From contig CP085827.1 in the NCBI GenBank assembly GCA_020809705.1, forward strand, positions 2,914,001-2,978,000: a stretch of 64,000 bases of DNA. Reading direction: 5' to 3'. The first letter of the stretch is position 1. Each line of letters begins with the position of its first letter. This stretch comes from Calonectria ilicicola. Its lineage: Eukaryota > Ascomycota > Sordariomycetes > Hypocreales > Nectriaceae. Below the pieces are notes generated by a model that saw nothing but the letters and a program-made list of their open reading frames with translations, was not told the DNA's origin and made no database searches. The position numbers and the translations under genes were made by a program. Below, piece by piece: positions 43,444-55,561 of the stretch.

Positions 43444-44649
43444 GGCGTAATTGGTGACCTAACAGGTTCGTTTGCGCTAGAGTGTCTTGTTCAGGGTGCA
43501 TTTGCATCAACCGATTTTTTTCAGTATATGGGCTGAGCTTTTGGAGTTGTCACGTATCCAAAGGAAGTTCTAACCGAAAAGCTGAAAGCATAGGAGGATA
43601 AGAATGCCTATGATATGGAGTGACAACATGCTAGATGGGGGGAATGGATTGCGGGGTACACGCTGATAAGACGGGTCAGATACCGACTGGGTCTAAAACT
43701 TGCGCTCCCTACAACTACAGGCTCGCTAATGACCTTGCGTTGGCAAGGTGGTTTGTTGGCTAAGTGGAGCGGAGCCAGATGGCGATTTGTAATCGGCATG
43801 TCTCTGCGAATCCGTCAAGGGGCAGATGATCCTGTGATAAGCTAATCGACGACCATGAATAAGTAAGCTATCTAATTGATATGAATGGCTAGCTGCAACA
43901 TTCATCTGGGTTTGAATTAATGGTAGATCTGTCTGCATGGACGATAAACGAACCGATTGCCGGTTAACTATAACATAGTCAGATCTCTAGAAAGCTGGTT
44001 TGAACGTCAGTAATTTTGTGCTAAAAAAAGAATCAACATGTTAATATTATCGTTTCTCTCTCTGTCCATCCCTCTCTGTCTTTTCGGAGAAGCCCCAACA
44101 ATTAGGGAACCAACAATCCGAATTCCGTGTTCGTGACGATCAAGATCTTAGGGACCTGATTTCCGATGGCTGCATCGACAGGCGGGACTGACTACTCCCC
44201 ATCTCAGGTAGGACAAAGCTAAATGGCGCCCACAGGAGGGTCTCGTTCAGACCTGCTCATTCTCCAATATAGGAATGTCACTCCTGAAATGCCACTAACA
44301 AGTGGAGTTCAGAATGCGGGGTACTGAAGCACCTCCGCATTTCGGGGCCGAATGATAGCATCGTGCGGAAGTTGACAGAGCTGCTGCTCACATTTGCGCA
44401 ATTGGTCTTCACATTCTTTGATCACAACTTCAGATGGTCAATAGCTGCCTGGATCTATCCTTGGATCGAATCGGGCCCCACTCGACTTGCAAGATGCTGC
44501 CGACGCGGTGGTCTTGATAAAGCCTGGCTCCCCGCCGCACAGCACAAGGACACCATCACCCAGCAATACCGACCTGTCAAGCTTACATCAACTAATTCTA
44601 CACGAAAAACACCAATAATTCCACGTCGAGAAATTTTGACGCAGACACA
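43444..44649. other. Divergent promoter region
   Basis: 1.2 kb between the Zn2Cys6 regulator (-) and the ketopantoate-reductase-like gene (+). No gene is seen. Confidence 0.5.
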
Positions 44650-45765
44650 ATGGCTGGAAAGGATCGAGTTCTCATTGTCGGCACCGGAGGTGTCGGCACC
44701 ATGGCTGCTTATGCCCTGGAAATTGGCGGCAAGGCCCAAGTCACAGCAGTGATGCGCTCAAACTACGACGCAGTGTCAAAAAACGGCATCAACATTGACT
44801 CGCTTGAACATGGACACGATATCAAAGGCTGGAGGCCTACGGAGAGTAAGTAGCCTCTTTTCTCTTTTTTTTTTTTTTTTTTTTACATCACGCACCCTGC
44901 TAATACTTCGACAGTTCGAAAGACGATTCCGAATGTTGCCGAAGAGGGCCTGGAGCCATTCGACTTTGTCCTCGTTACAACCAAGCACATTGCCGATGTT
45001 ACTCCCACCGTGTCTGATCTCATCGAGCATGCCGTGACACCTGGAAAGACGGCGATAATCTTATCTCAGAATGGTCTTAATATTCACAAGGCCGTCGTGC
45101 CACGCTTCCCCACCAACCCCATCATCAGCAGTGTCTCTACAATTGGCGCTACCGAGAGAAGCTATGGTGATATTCTACACGACGACACTGATGAGCAAAA
45201 GATTGGCGCATTTCACAACCCTGGTGTGCCACAGGATGTGGCCGAGGCGGCCGCCCGTCGCTACATGGAAATTTACAACGCTTGTGGCAAGCTCCAAATT
45301 ATTTATGAGCCAGATGTCGTCAAGACGCGCTGGCGCAAGCTTGTGTACAATGCTAGTTTCAACTCAGTGGCCACCATCCTCCGCATGGACACCACACGCA
45401 TTCGCATGACTCAACACGTTGTTGATGGCTTGATCAAGCCAATCATGCTCGAGATTATCACCGCTGCAAATGCAGCTGGTGCCAATCTAGCCTACGACCT
45501 ACCGGACACTGTTATTTACAATGATCCTGTAGATGCTTTCTTCAAGCCCAGTATGCAACAAGATATCGAGAAGGGTAACTTCATCGAATATGAGGTGATT
45601 GTCGGAGAACCTCTGCGAGAGGGAGAGGCGCTTGGTGTGCCAATGCCAACATTAAAGGTTGTTTATGAGTTCCTCAAGGGACTGCAGGTGCAGACTAAAG
45701 AGAAACGAGGACTCTGGTCGCCAAAGTTTGAGGAGGGAAATCCTTATGGCGAGAAGGAGGCTTGA
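44650..45765 (+). CDS. Ketopantoate-reductase-like (ApbA/PanE) oxidoreductase
   Basis: Two exons, 44650-44845 and 44915-45765, joined over a 69-bp intron with a 22-T tract and a gctaat branch site, giving 348 aa. The NADP-binding motif VLIVGTGGVGTMAAYAL is at residues 7-23. FDFVLVTTKHIAD, LSQNGLNIH, and the C-terminal ApbA_C block with KLVYNASFNSVATILRMDTTRI, where the Lys is the usual catalytic residue, fit the family. KPR-like enzymes reduce 2-oxo acids such as ketopantoate. Fungal genomes hold many paralogues, and those within metabolite clusters act on other keto groups, so the pantothenate pathway should not be assumed. Convergent with the SDR to its right and divergent from the Zn2Cys6 regulator. 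Confidence 0.92.
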
Positions 45766-46247
45766 GATTATGTAACGAAAAAAAGATCAACTAGTTATTG
45801 AAAGATTATTCAAATAGACGTGTTTGTATTACTAGATATGACAAGGTGATAGAATTTCTCAGTTCCACTCCAGAAAACTAATCCAGCCAATGCGGCTATG
45901 GAAGAAGCGTGAATCATGTCGCATCGTCATTAGCAGAAAAAAGTAGAAAACTTGAAATACAAAATGTCAAACAGCTATGCCAAAGTTTCTGTAAAATATT
46001 CTAAGCTTTATCATCTTAAATTTAAATGCCTGTAGTTGCATCCATCCTCGTATATAGCCTACCGTTTATCAAGGATGATTAATCAGATGTTTGATTCATT
46101 GCTTGATCACCCGCTCAAATATTCTTTCAAGTTTTACATGTGATCTGATTACGAATTTTAGTATTTGAGAGGCAAACATATTGGGCGGGATAGTTAATAT
46201 CAGTGAAATATTGGTGATTGGAGTAATATTGCTATGCCTATCTATAT
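45766..46247. other. Convergent intergenic region
   Basis: AT-rich 3' sequences between the KPR-like gene (+) and the SDR (-). No gene is seen. Confidence 0.5.
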
Positions 46248-47114
46248 TTAACGAGTTGCCGACGTGATGCCTCCATCCACAACCAACTTCTGACCAGTAA
46301 TATATTTTGCGCTATTCGAAGCCAGGAACACAATAGCGTTAGCTACATCGGTACTTTCACCCTGTTTCCCTGTTGGCGACGCATTGTCTCGCTTTGCCAT
46401 GAAGCCTTCCAGATCACCATTCGCATACTTGTCTGCAAGATATCCCACAAGCGGCGTGTTCATAAGTCCTGGCACAACAGTGTTAAGGCGAATGCCCCTG
46501 TCGGCATATATAACGGCAGTTGCCTTAGTAAATTGCATCACGCCAGCTTTGAAGGTCGCGTATGCAATTTGAGGCTTGCCAATATATCTCATACCGGCAA
46601 TAGAAGCCACATTGACAACGGCACCACTCTTCTGAGCCTCCATGATTGGAAGTACCTCGTGGCAGGTGAGATATACCGATTTGACGTTGAGTCTTGCTTG
46701 AGCGTCCCTAAAAATCAGTTAGCACGTATCCAACACTGCTTGAAGAATCACCTACCAAATATCTTCTTCCATTTCTGCGGGACCGCCTGGCTCCGATCGT
46801 CCGACGTTGTTGACTAGAATATCTACTCGTCCAAAGGTTTTTATACATTCGCTGACGAGCCTCTTGACATCCGATGCGACAGTCACGTCGGCTTTAATAA
46901 TCTCGACAACACCCCCTTCGGCCTCTATCCTAGCCTTGGTGTGGGCGGCCGTGTCGATGTTGATGTCGCATCCGAAAACCTTGACACCATTTCGACAGAG
47001 AAGACGAGCAGTAGAGGCACCATTTCCCCATCTCTCGCTATCTCCCATCTGCCCAATTCCGGTGACGATGGCGACCTTGCCAGCAAGGTCCGGGTATGTA
47101 GGTGCGTTTTCCAT
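46248..47114 (-). CDS. Short-chain dehydrogenase/reductase with insertion in the cofactor loop
   Basis: Two exons on the - strand, 47114-46756 and 46707-46248, joined over a 48-bp intron (gtaggt donor, gctaac branch), giving 272 aa. The cofactor loop reads TGIGQMGDSERWGNGAST, an extended version of TGxxxGxG seen in a fungal SDR subgroup. Further motifs are ADVT (residues 74-77), NNVG, a catalytic Ser in VNVASIAG, YATFK with the Tyr-Lys pair, and a C-terminal VVDGG. This is the classical 250-aa SDR type acting on secondary alcohols or ketones with NAD(P). It sits in a run of - strand genes that also includes the adenylating enzyme, so it may belong to the same pathway. Intact; substrate unknown. 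Confidence 0.9.
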
Positions 47115-47211
47115 ATTGGAATGAAGAAGGAGAAAGGAAAATACAAAATGGCGTTTTTATTTTCTACTAAACGATGTGACAACACTACACAAGAGGAACT
47201 CCAAGCATGAG

Positions 47212-47219
47212 TATTTATA
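47212..47219 (-). promoter_or_regulatory. TATA box of the SDR gene
   Basis: TATAAATA on the - strand, 98 bases before the ATG at 47114. Confidence 0.45.
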
Positions 47220-48574
47220 GCATGTGAGTGAGATTGGCAGACTCTTGAGTTCTATTTACCGCCAAGTCACCGCGATTGGTGCCCGCATCATAGGTCATTA
47301 AACAAGTCATATTGACTACAATTGGGAATTTTAGATACTCTTTATTTTTCAATTTCACGGCCAAACCAGCTGGAATGCCTTGATGATTTCGGGATTTGTC
47401 CACTGTTGTCCGTGTCAAGGGGCTTTGGACCTTGTTAAACACTATAGCGCTAAGATAAGGACCCGCTGAGGGGGCATTGGACTGAATTTAGTGGTTGGTC
47501 ACGGGGCAGTTTTCGCCATGACATGCCACTCATGGCTTATCAGCACAATTCCCTCGCCTCCATTTGCCGATTGTTCTGCTGTCCCTTGCCCTGACTTTCA
47601 TTAACAAGCACATCGTGACCAACAACAGGGCTGCGAGAAGTGCCGAAAGTGACGTCATTCTTGCCAACGATCTAGGTCTACTGATCTCGGAACCGAAGCT
47701 CAAACTAGAAATGTCCTAAGAGATCGAGGCCATCCAATTGTTTCGCAATGGTTATCCATCCAAGTGAATCTGTGCCGCTCGCACCCAAATTTAGGTGGAT
47801 GCGTTATTGACCCCCCTAGCACGACACTCTTGGCAAAATCTATCAAGACGACAAGCATCTACATTATTTCGTTTCGCTGGCGATCTGCAGAATACTGTTC
47901 TGCCAGAGGCGGAAGATTTTTGCGAGCAATACAGAGCGTGTTTCTGGGCAACGTGTCCACAGAGCGCACTGTAGAAAATATACCATCCGCAAAAGCAGTT
48001 TGGGACGCTATCCGGGTCAATCACCCGGTTTTGGTGGGCTTCGGTATCGATTTGAGAACCCGAAATGATCTTGACGTCGTCCATTATGATAACTATGCAG
48101 TGAAAGTTTAGCAAGTATCCCCGTCTTCTCTGACAGGATTACTTACAGAGGATGGGGAGGTCAGAAGTGATAAAAAATTACTCGAGTGAGATCGAGAGAC
48201 CGGGTCTAGATGATGGAGTGCGCGGTTTGTTCCTATAGTCAAGGAATTGGATGAAAGCCTCATCGACTTTGAAAAATTATCCTGCAGTTGTCAATTTTTC
48301 ACGTTAAGAGGCAAGAAATAAAAGTTGGATTTTTCCCTCTATGATCAATACTGACTGCTGCCTTGCGGCCAGTGCAGGCAACCAACAGCCTGCTCAAGTT
48401 GGTTAGCGTGGCACTGTTTTTACGCGTTCTCTGCTCACCAGTAATTCAAGGTTGTGCTGTGCAGGGAATTAAGTTCATTATATTTCTTGGTTGGGCAAAT
48501 CATGGCCAAACTTAGTTGTATCTGCCACCTTTGGCTTCAGAGCTCCCTTTGAGTCGAACCCGCTATTTGTTTTT

Positions 48575-48908
48575 GAGTAGTGCTATTCGTACACTAACTT
48601 TTTACTATTCGTACACTAAAAATCTTACTATGTCCACCCGATTTCTCCTTATCCCTACCTCCCTTAAGATTTTAATATAATTTACAACAAATATTTCACT
48701 AGGAAAAACATCTCAAGAAATCATAAAGACAATACAAATTCCAATTTAATAAGCTATAAACATAATAGTAGCCTGGCTCAAAGGCTTGGGCCCAGCTCCG
48801 GTATACGAACAAAGAAGCCGGTTAAACCTCGGGTGACCCGGCTAAACACCAGCAGATTGGATTTTAGTGTATAAATAGCAAAAAGTTGGTGTACGAATAG
48901 CACTACTC
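48575..48908. mobile_element. MITE, hAT-like, with 47-bp terminal inverted repeats
   Basis: The left end (48575-48621, gagtagtgctattcgtacac...) is the inverted copy of the right end (48862-48908), with only four mismatches, all transitions. The flanks carry an 8-bp direct repeat, ttgttttt, at 48567-48574 and 48909-48916, which fits a target-site duplication. At 334 bp with no open frame, it is a non-autonomous element; 8-bp duplications point to the hAT superfamily. Each end itself contains the word ctattcgtacacta twice, about 19 bp apart. An intact duplication and near-perfect ends suggest a fairly recent insertion. Confidence 0.82.
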
Positions 48909-49130
48909 TTGTTTTTTAACTGGACCCAAACGAAATTCATCGCTAACATCACAAACTAAGCAGAGATAATCAAATTATTGTCTCGGTCACTCCGTCTCGG
49001 ATTATCTTTCTGGGGCACGTCGAATGCATATTCATAATGAGATTCAGGTTTGCAATATAGCCCATTTTTTCCAGTCCCCAAATACACGACAAGTTCTCAC
49101 TGTTCCCAACCATCATACGCCATAAGCAAA

Positions 49131-50883
49131 TCAGATCTTGGTAGCTCTGTAAGCTTGGTGCAGATCACTCTCAAAGCTGCTCTGGACAATCTTGCGTTGA
49201 ATGCTTCCTTTGCCTGTCCTTGGCAGAGCACCTTGAGGTACTACGAAAATGAGGCGCGGATCGTCAATGCGCTCGTGAATGTACCGCCGTTTATGAAAGG
49301 GAGAAATGCGACGAAGCACTTCCTCCTTCAGAGACGTAATAGCAGTACAATCTTCGAATGAAATATCACCCCTTAGTTCGATGAAGAGTGCCGGAGATGG
49401 ACATCCCGTTCCCACAACGACTGCCGTGCTTATTAAATCATCTCCGCACACTTCCATGGCGTTCTGCTCAATAGATTTGGTGTCACATCGCAATGACGTC
49501 GCCATTTTGATCCAGTCATCATTACGGCCACGAAACTCATAGAGCCCCGGCATCATCTCAGCAAAGAGATCGCCAGTGTGAAACATACCCGTCTCCTTGT
49601 TACGGAGAGATTCGTGTGGGATATCGTGAGATTCTGGGGGTACCACGAGTTCGAGCAATGTTTCCTCACAGCCGTTTGTTTCCGAATCAGTCGACTCATT
49701 AATTGGCAGAAATTGGTATTTGGTGCCAGAATATGGCTTGAGGAGGAGGGCATCTGGTCCATCGCCTCCCACTGCTTGTAGCATGAGGCCAACTTCAGTG
49801 CTTCCGAATACATTTTTGAGCTTCATGCCCTGTTCTCGACCCCAGGCACCCTCTTCATTTCCGAGGGATAATCCACCATGTAAAATATAAGTGAACCCTT
49901 TGAGAATGGAAAGCAACTGGTCATCTTTTTGGGCCTCCCGAATCGTTTCTCCTAAGAAGGAAGAGAACATGAAGAGGATAGTAAGACCACACTCTTTTGT
50001 TATTCTCTTGAGCTCGTGTGTGGAGTATGGAATCTCTGTAGGGAGCACTAAGCAAGCCGATTCCGCAGTAAAAGAGATAGCACAGAAATTTCCCGCCAAA
50101 TGAAAAAAGCTCCCCCTGAGTTATGTATGAGTTAGATATAGACCATTGAAAAGTAATAGCGTGGGTCCAACTCACCCCAATACAACCGTAACTTGTCTGT
50201 CAGGGCTTTCTGGAGATTTAGCTGCGAAAGGTCTCATCTTAGTAAGGGTAAAGTCTAGCCATCTTGCTGTAATTGGCACTAATTTAGGCAGGCCAGAGGT
50301 CGAACCAGATGAGTGAAAAATCATGACAATATCGCTATCAGAGGACGGCGTCCACAATTGAGGGAGAGGCAAATGATTCAGATCCTGTGAGATAACATTG
50401 ACCAAAGGCAAACTAAGAATCTCTCCTGTTATCTGTGGGCTGTACGTCGGCTCGAATACCAGAGCTTTTGCATTCGCATTGCGAAGCAGCTGATACACGA
50501 CTTCAACATTTGTCAACTTGAGAGACGCAAGTTGCGGAATAAAACCAGCACGTGCCACTCCCCAAATGTGCACAACATCTAGGTAGGAGTATCCTTTGGC
50601 CCTAGCCGTCCCATTAGTTTATGATTAGGAGACGCTTCAAACTTCCATACCAGATTCCTACCACGTCTCGTGGTTTGAGACCCTTCTCTGAAAGTGCATG
50701 GGCCCAGTAACGAGCTGCTTTTTCGACGTCGCCCAAGAAATCAGCAAATGAAACAGGCTTCCAGCCCTTGAACTCCTGCCCATCTGTACTCCATTCTGGT
50801 ATCTTGAAAGCGGACAGTGATGGATGGTCTCCGGCGCGGTCCACAAGAGCTGTAAGCTGAGTCTGGTACTGAAATTTCGACAT
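49131..50883 (-). CDS. Free-standing adenylate-forming enzyme (AMP-dependent synthetase)
   Basis: Three exons on the - strand: 50883-50651, 50601-50176, 50115-49131, giving 547 aa. Introns of 49 and 60 bp have clear branch sites (cctaat/actaat; tctaact). Core motifs in order: MIFHSSGSTSGLPK (A3), GGSFFHLAGNF rebuilt across the second intron, KNVFGSTEVG (A5), FHTGDLF (A7), FRGRNDDWIK, and LPRTGKGSIQRK with the catalytic Lys near the C-terminus (A10). The protein ends about 20 residues later, so it has no carrier, reductase or thioesterase domain. It would activate a carboxylic acid as acyl-AMP and transfer it to CoA, a separate carrier protein, or an amine. Within the right-hand gene group it is the only candidate acid-activating enzyme. 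Substrate unknown. Confidence 0.88.
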
Positions 50884-53669
50884 TATGAAGACCCGGAATT
50901 TGATAATGCGCGTGATTGGGAAATTATAATGGATTAAAGGCGAGGCAGTGCGTAAAAATAAAGCAGCGCTTCATGCGGCCAACAGTTGCTTTTATACAGC
51001 AAGGTACCTGTAACTCATCGTGTCGCTTATAATTCTCCCGTCTCAAAACGCCATGTTAGCAATCGGATTTCGGCATCTGCTGCCGTTCCCACTTTATTGG
51101 CGTCATTTCTTTCTCAGATTCTGACTTGAAACGCCTCCTATAGACCGGTGTAGTTTTCATTATGTACAGAATTCACTATAATGGACCGCTGGCCAACATG
51201 TGGCTGACCCACCGATCCTGACCTGCTCACAGATTTGCGGAGCCACTTTCCGTACTATTGGTTACATCAGATTCACTGATCGGCACCTAACCCTCGCCAA
51301 GAATTCAATATGGGCCAATTGTGTCTGATACTCATAAATTGGAGACACCGTGGTGGGGGTGCCGGCGTCGGTCAAGGTTCCTCCGGGTGATCCGCAAGAG
51401 GAACTCTTGTAATCTCAGCACTACAGTTTCACGGCACTTATCCCAAACTTTCGGCAAATTGAGATGGAAACTAATTATAGTCATGGGGGATATTTCAGAT
51501 CAATCTCGAAATACCCCATATCGACAAACACAGCCAGATCTTGTCACCGCTAGTCGATGGAGCTTTGGCCCTTGCCAACACAGGGATCCGATTTTCAAGG
51601 GCCGATTGGTGCCATTAAATCGAGGGCAGCCGAGGCATTACGGGAGTGGGCCGAACATCACCAAGGAAAAAAAACAGGTTGATCTTCCTTTCATCTCTCA
51701 ACAGCTCCTATTGAGTTTCTTGTACATGCTGGCTTGTTCATGTTCGGAAGCTCTAGTATTAGCTGCATGCAAGCTGAGCGGCTCTTCCCGTGCTCACATC
51801 ACCTACTCAGCCCTCCTTCATGACGTGTTATTTTGCTGATTGCCGCGTCTCGGATAACTCGGCCACCAATTTTGAGCAAGATAGTTATTCCCGCCACAGC
51901 TCCGGATGTTGATCTGGCACACGCTTGCCACTCTCACACCCCGCAGGCTAGTGAATTAGTGAATCCTTATACAGCACTCATCTTCGCGATTTACTTGGCT
52001 TGGCCCTTAATTAGTTAGCATTCGCCATACTTTGCATCACCCGACAGAATGATCACACTAAGGAAGCATTTGATGCGAATTTTCCGATCACGCGATAATC
52101 TCCGATTCGTGTGTAGAATGGCTAAAAGCGGAGACCGGTAAGTTCATGAATGCGACAGGAGGGGATTTCGGACATCACATGAGCCCGCAGCATCGGATGT
52201 TACCTTGTGAGATGCCCAATTTATGTCGTATTGCCATTGAAAGTGCATAAACCTTGTTGATTATTGATCTGGGAAAGGGACGTGGCCACACGCAGCATCA
52301 CGTCAGCTTACTACAAAAGGCTTATTATCAAGACAATGGGGAGTCTTTCCCAGGCTATTTCATTCATAAAGGACCAACATAATATTAAATGGCGAATAGG
52401 ATGTCTCGCATGAAGATCAAGTAGCTCCCACAGTCATCTTGAAATGAGACCCTACAACTTTGCTTACACGCGAAACACTAATATATTACCTACTTGCGAG
52501 TATCTCACTTCTCCATCTATTCCGTAAGAAATAACGTGTAAATTCGCTGAGAAAAACAGCCTGTTTTTATGGACAAGTACGAAATGCATCCTTTGATTGG
52601 CGACTGCTGGTAATGTTGTGATGTCACTGATTCGTGTCTTTTCGCTGACCCTGTGGTACCCTACCCTATGGCCAAGATCCATCCTCTGAAGAGGAAAAAA
52701 AGCGCACAGCTAGTTTCCAGTGATGGGTGCACATTGCTTGGGGGGACTAGGCACCTAGGGCACTCGAATGAGGGATTGCCAAGGCCCACCGAAAATTGTA
52801 TTTTCTTTTTCTTCTCGCTTCATTTCACTACGTCTCCACCATAATTCAGACAATCATGATTTGCTTTGTCTTGGGACGGAATCGAAGCGGCAGAGCTGAG
52901 CTAAAATGAGTGAGATTTTGGTCTTTATGCACCTAGAAGCATGAACTCAAGTAAAAATTGAGCCAATTCCCAGGTTTGTACACTGTTCGCGACCAGTTTA
53001 CCCTTGGATGTGTCCCTAATCTTGCGTCCGTGCAACTGCGCTAGACCAGTGTGCGAGTCAGTTGTGTCTCTCATGACTAGCACGGCGACACAATGTGTCA
53101 ATGCCATGTGTGAGAGACAAAGGGACCCTTACTTGTCTTAATTATTTACCTGGACCGTTTTACATTAAATCGAGATCGCTGGATGTGCTTGTCTTGTTGA
53201 TCTTGTTGCGGCAAGGAGGCCCACTTTCGCTTGAGTGGCGCTTGGTTTCCAGCTACCAGGGACGGGCTGCAACTCTCGGCCACGCCCATGTCAATGAGGG
53301 AGACGCGGAGAAACCCTTCTAACCACTAGTACCATTTCGACAAACAGTGCATAAGTGGCTGGAGCAAGGTGGCTTCAGGCGGTCGTGGAGTCGTTCCCAT
53401 TCGTCCAGAGGCTTCAATGTTTCAAGCCACTCTGGCTAGAGCCAAACCCAACACAGCCACATCGCGTCCGGAATGACAGGCCGGCCAAGACATATAAGCA
53501 TCTATGCCCTACTGGTAAATCTTGGAATGTGAGTGCTGGGATTTTGTTTCCCCGCCGTCTCAATTGTGAGGGTTCCTGCCCAAAGTCTTTACTGTTGAGC
53601 AACAGACAGACAATGTCTCGGTGATGATACAATGACAACCCAGGAAGGCCAGACGAATCTGTCAAAAAA
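50884..53669. other. Long intergenic region, no gene recognised
   Basis: 2.8 kb between divergently oriented genes. Several short frames exist, but none has splice-supported extensions or a known motif. It may contain unrecognised small genes or relics. Confidence 0.4.
50989..50996 (-). promoter_or_regulatory. TATA box of the adenylating enzyme
   Basis: TATAAAAG on the - strand, 106 bases before the ATG at 50883. Confidence 0.5.
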
Positions 53670-55011
53670 ATGGGTTTCGGTGGTACAGGGCCAACACCGA
53701 TAATCGTATGGCTATCCTGGACATGTCTCTCGTTGCCCAGCTAATGTGTGCTAGGCTAGCGGATGGTCTTTGTTAACCATTTCTGCACTCGTCATCCTTG
53801 CGCGTCTCTATCTTCGTCTTAAGATCCAGAAACGAAAGCTACTGGTTGGAGATGTTTTCATGGTGCTGGCCTGGATTAGCGGGTGCGCATGCATGAGCTT
53901 GTCCATTGTCATGGCCAATTTAGGTGCTTTGGATAAAGGAGTTGGGACCTCCTTTGCCGGCTATAAAGGGGATCCCAAAACGATACCTAAGATTCTAAAG
54001 GTGTGTAATTTCTCAATTTATAATTTGCGATTAGAATCGCTCAACAAGGCTAATAAAATGATTCCAAAGGTCTTCTGGCTAAATCTCATTCCATACCACT
54101 TGCAACTGTATCTGTGTAGAGCGGCGCTACTTTCCGTGTATTGGGATATCTTTCCGCACTATATGCAAAAGAGGAGAATGGTTCTCAAGTTCACTATTAT
54201 TTATAACATTTTGGCTTATGTTGCCAGCATGCTCACTCTGCTTTGCATTTGCCGACCGATGAAGACGTTGTGGTGGGTGCTGCACTCGAATTTGCGTTGA
54301 ATATGCTCATTTTGTGGTTTAGGGATACGAACCCCGAAACAACATGTCCTTCTTCTCAAGGAGAAATCATCTTCAAAGTCAGCTGGTCTCTTAGTAGTAT
54401 TGGGGACGTTTTAGGTGAGATGTCTTACATTGGGTGGGCTAGCAATTGCTGACATTAGTTGGAAGTGTTCCTTCTGCCATGGCTAGTTTTGCCTGGAATG
54501 AATGTAAGAAGGTCTGTAAGAATTGCCATATACCTCACATTTCTTCTAGGCAGTGTCACAATCTCCTTCGCCATTGTGCGCTTCTTAGAAGTCCTCAAGT
54601 CACAAGTAGGGGCAGCCGTCCCTCTGAGTACACCTAGTAAGTCGACTGTTAGTCTCAATGTAGGTTGAAAACCACAAAACTGATGGTAATCAAGTTTTAT
54701 GGAGTAATCTAGAAGCCAATTTGGGATTGGTTACTTCGTGTTTGCCTTCCTTGGGGCCATATTTTAGTCTTAGTAAACCAAATGGTGATGAACAAACTAG
54801 TGCGCCAAGCTCCTTTGGGGTAAATCGAGACGAAAAACCATTGATGATCAGATATTTTGGTCGCAGAGAACCCATGAAGGATGACGTGACTATCCAGCGG
54901 AGTGATGGTACCCCAGGAAACAGCAACGAAATCAATACAATCGAGGAGAAGTCGCAACCAGTGGTTGTAGGAAATACTTGGAGTAAACGCGTTTCTACGG
55001 ATTCGGGCTGA
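53670..55011 (+). CDS. Seven-helix rhodopsin-domain membrane protein (PTH11-like)
   Basis: Six exons: 53670-53705, 53755-54000, 54070-54272, 54323-54407, 54459-54636, 54695-55011, giving 354 aa. Though the open frames are short and scattered, every join keeps the family pattern: GPTPIIASGWSLLTISALVI, RLYLRLKIQKRK, DVFMVLAWISG, IPYHLQLYLCRAALLSVYWD, YVASMLTLLCICRPMKTLWDT, CPSSQGEIIFKVSWSLSSIGDL, FLLPWLVLP, SVTISFAIVRF, and NLGLVTSCLPSLGPYFS. Two donors are weaker (gtgggt, gtttta). Seven hydrophobic segments and the paired CxxP/Cys positions fit the fungal rhodopsin domain family related to PTH11, often annotated as integral membrane or sensory proteins. The hydrophilic tail (about residues 255-354) would be cytoplasmic. 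It is the only + strand gene between the adenylating enzyme and the right end. Confidence 0.75.
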
Positions 55012-55561
55012 TGATATATTGTCTTCATCAAGACCCAGCGCTAATCATAAGAAATTCGGATATAGAATGATGCCCGAAGTTAAGGAACATTTCCGTTAAT
55101 ACCCATATTAAACTTACACAACATGAAAGAAAATACAACGAAGAGGATCATGGGTATCAAAGCGTTGTCAAAAATGAAGATGAATAGATCATCGATGCAT
55201 GCATAGAAATGACACGAAATGTGTGTTGTGAGGTACTAAATCAACCTAAAGTAAAAACATTTGTCAACTTTTGCTGTTTAGAAAATTATATTTAACAAGA
55301 AAATGAATCAAAACCTCCATAAGCATCTCCTGTTTATCCTCAATCATAATACAGTACCCGTTTTGCAACCACCATAGTTTAGAAAAGTCGTACTTTCCGG
55401 TGCCACGTTTGGTAACAGATCAAAATACAGGCGGACACCGTTGGGGTCTCTATTTTGGGTGGTTGCGTACATGCTCGCTCATAAATTTGTCATCAGACGC
55501 CCCCCTTTCACTTACCCTCATTCTCCCGCTCCGTGATTGCTGTGGTTAGTTTTACTGGGCT
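55012..55561. other. Convergent intergenic region
   Basis: 3' sequences of the rhodopsin-domain gene (+) and the monooxygenase (-). No gene is seen. Confidence 0.5.

Larger units (their letters stand above)
47115..49130. other. Intergenic region holding a MITE
   Basis: Contains the SDR promoter and a 334-bp miniature transposon at 48575-48908. No gene is recognised in the rest. Confidence 0.5.

Noticed and set aside
54408..54458. Rhodopsin-domain gene as a pseudogene
   Set aside because: At first the frames seemed broken after SSIGD, but a gtttta donor with the attag acceptor restores SSIGDLEVFLLPW in phase.
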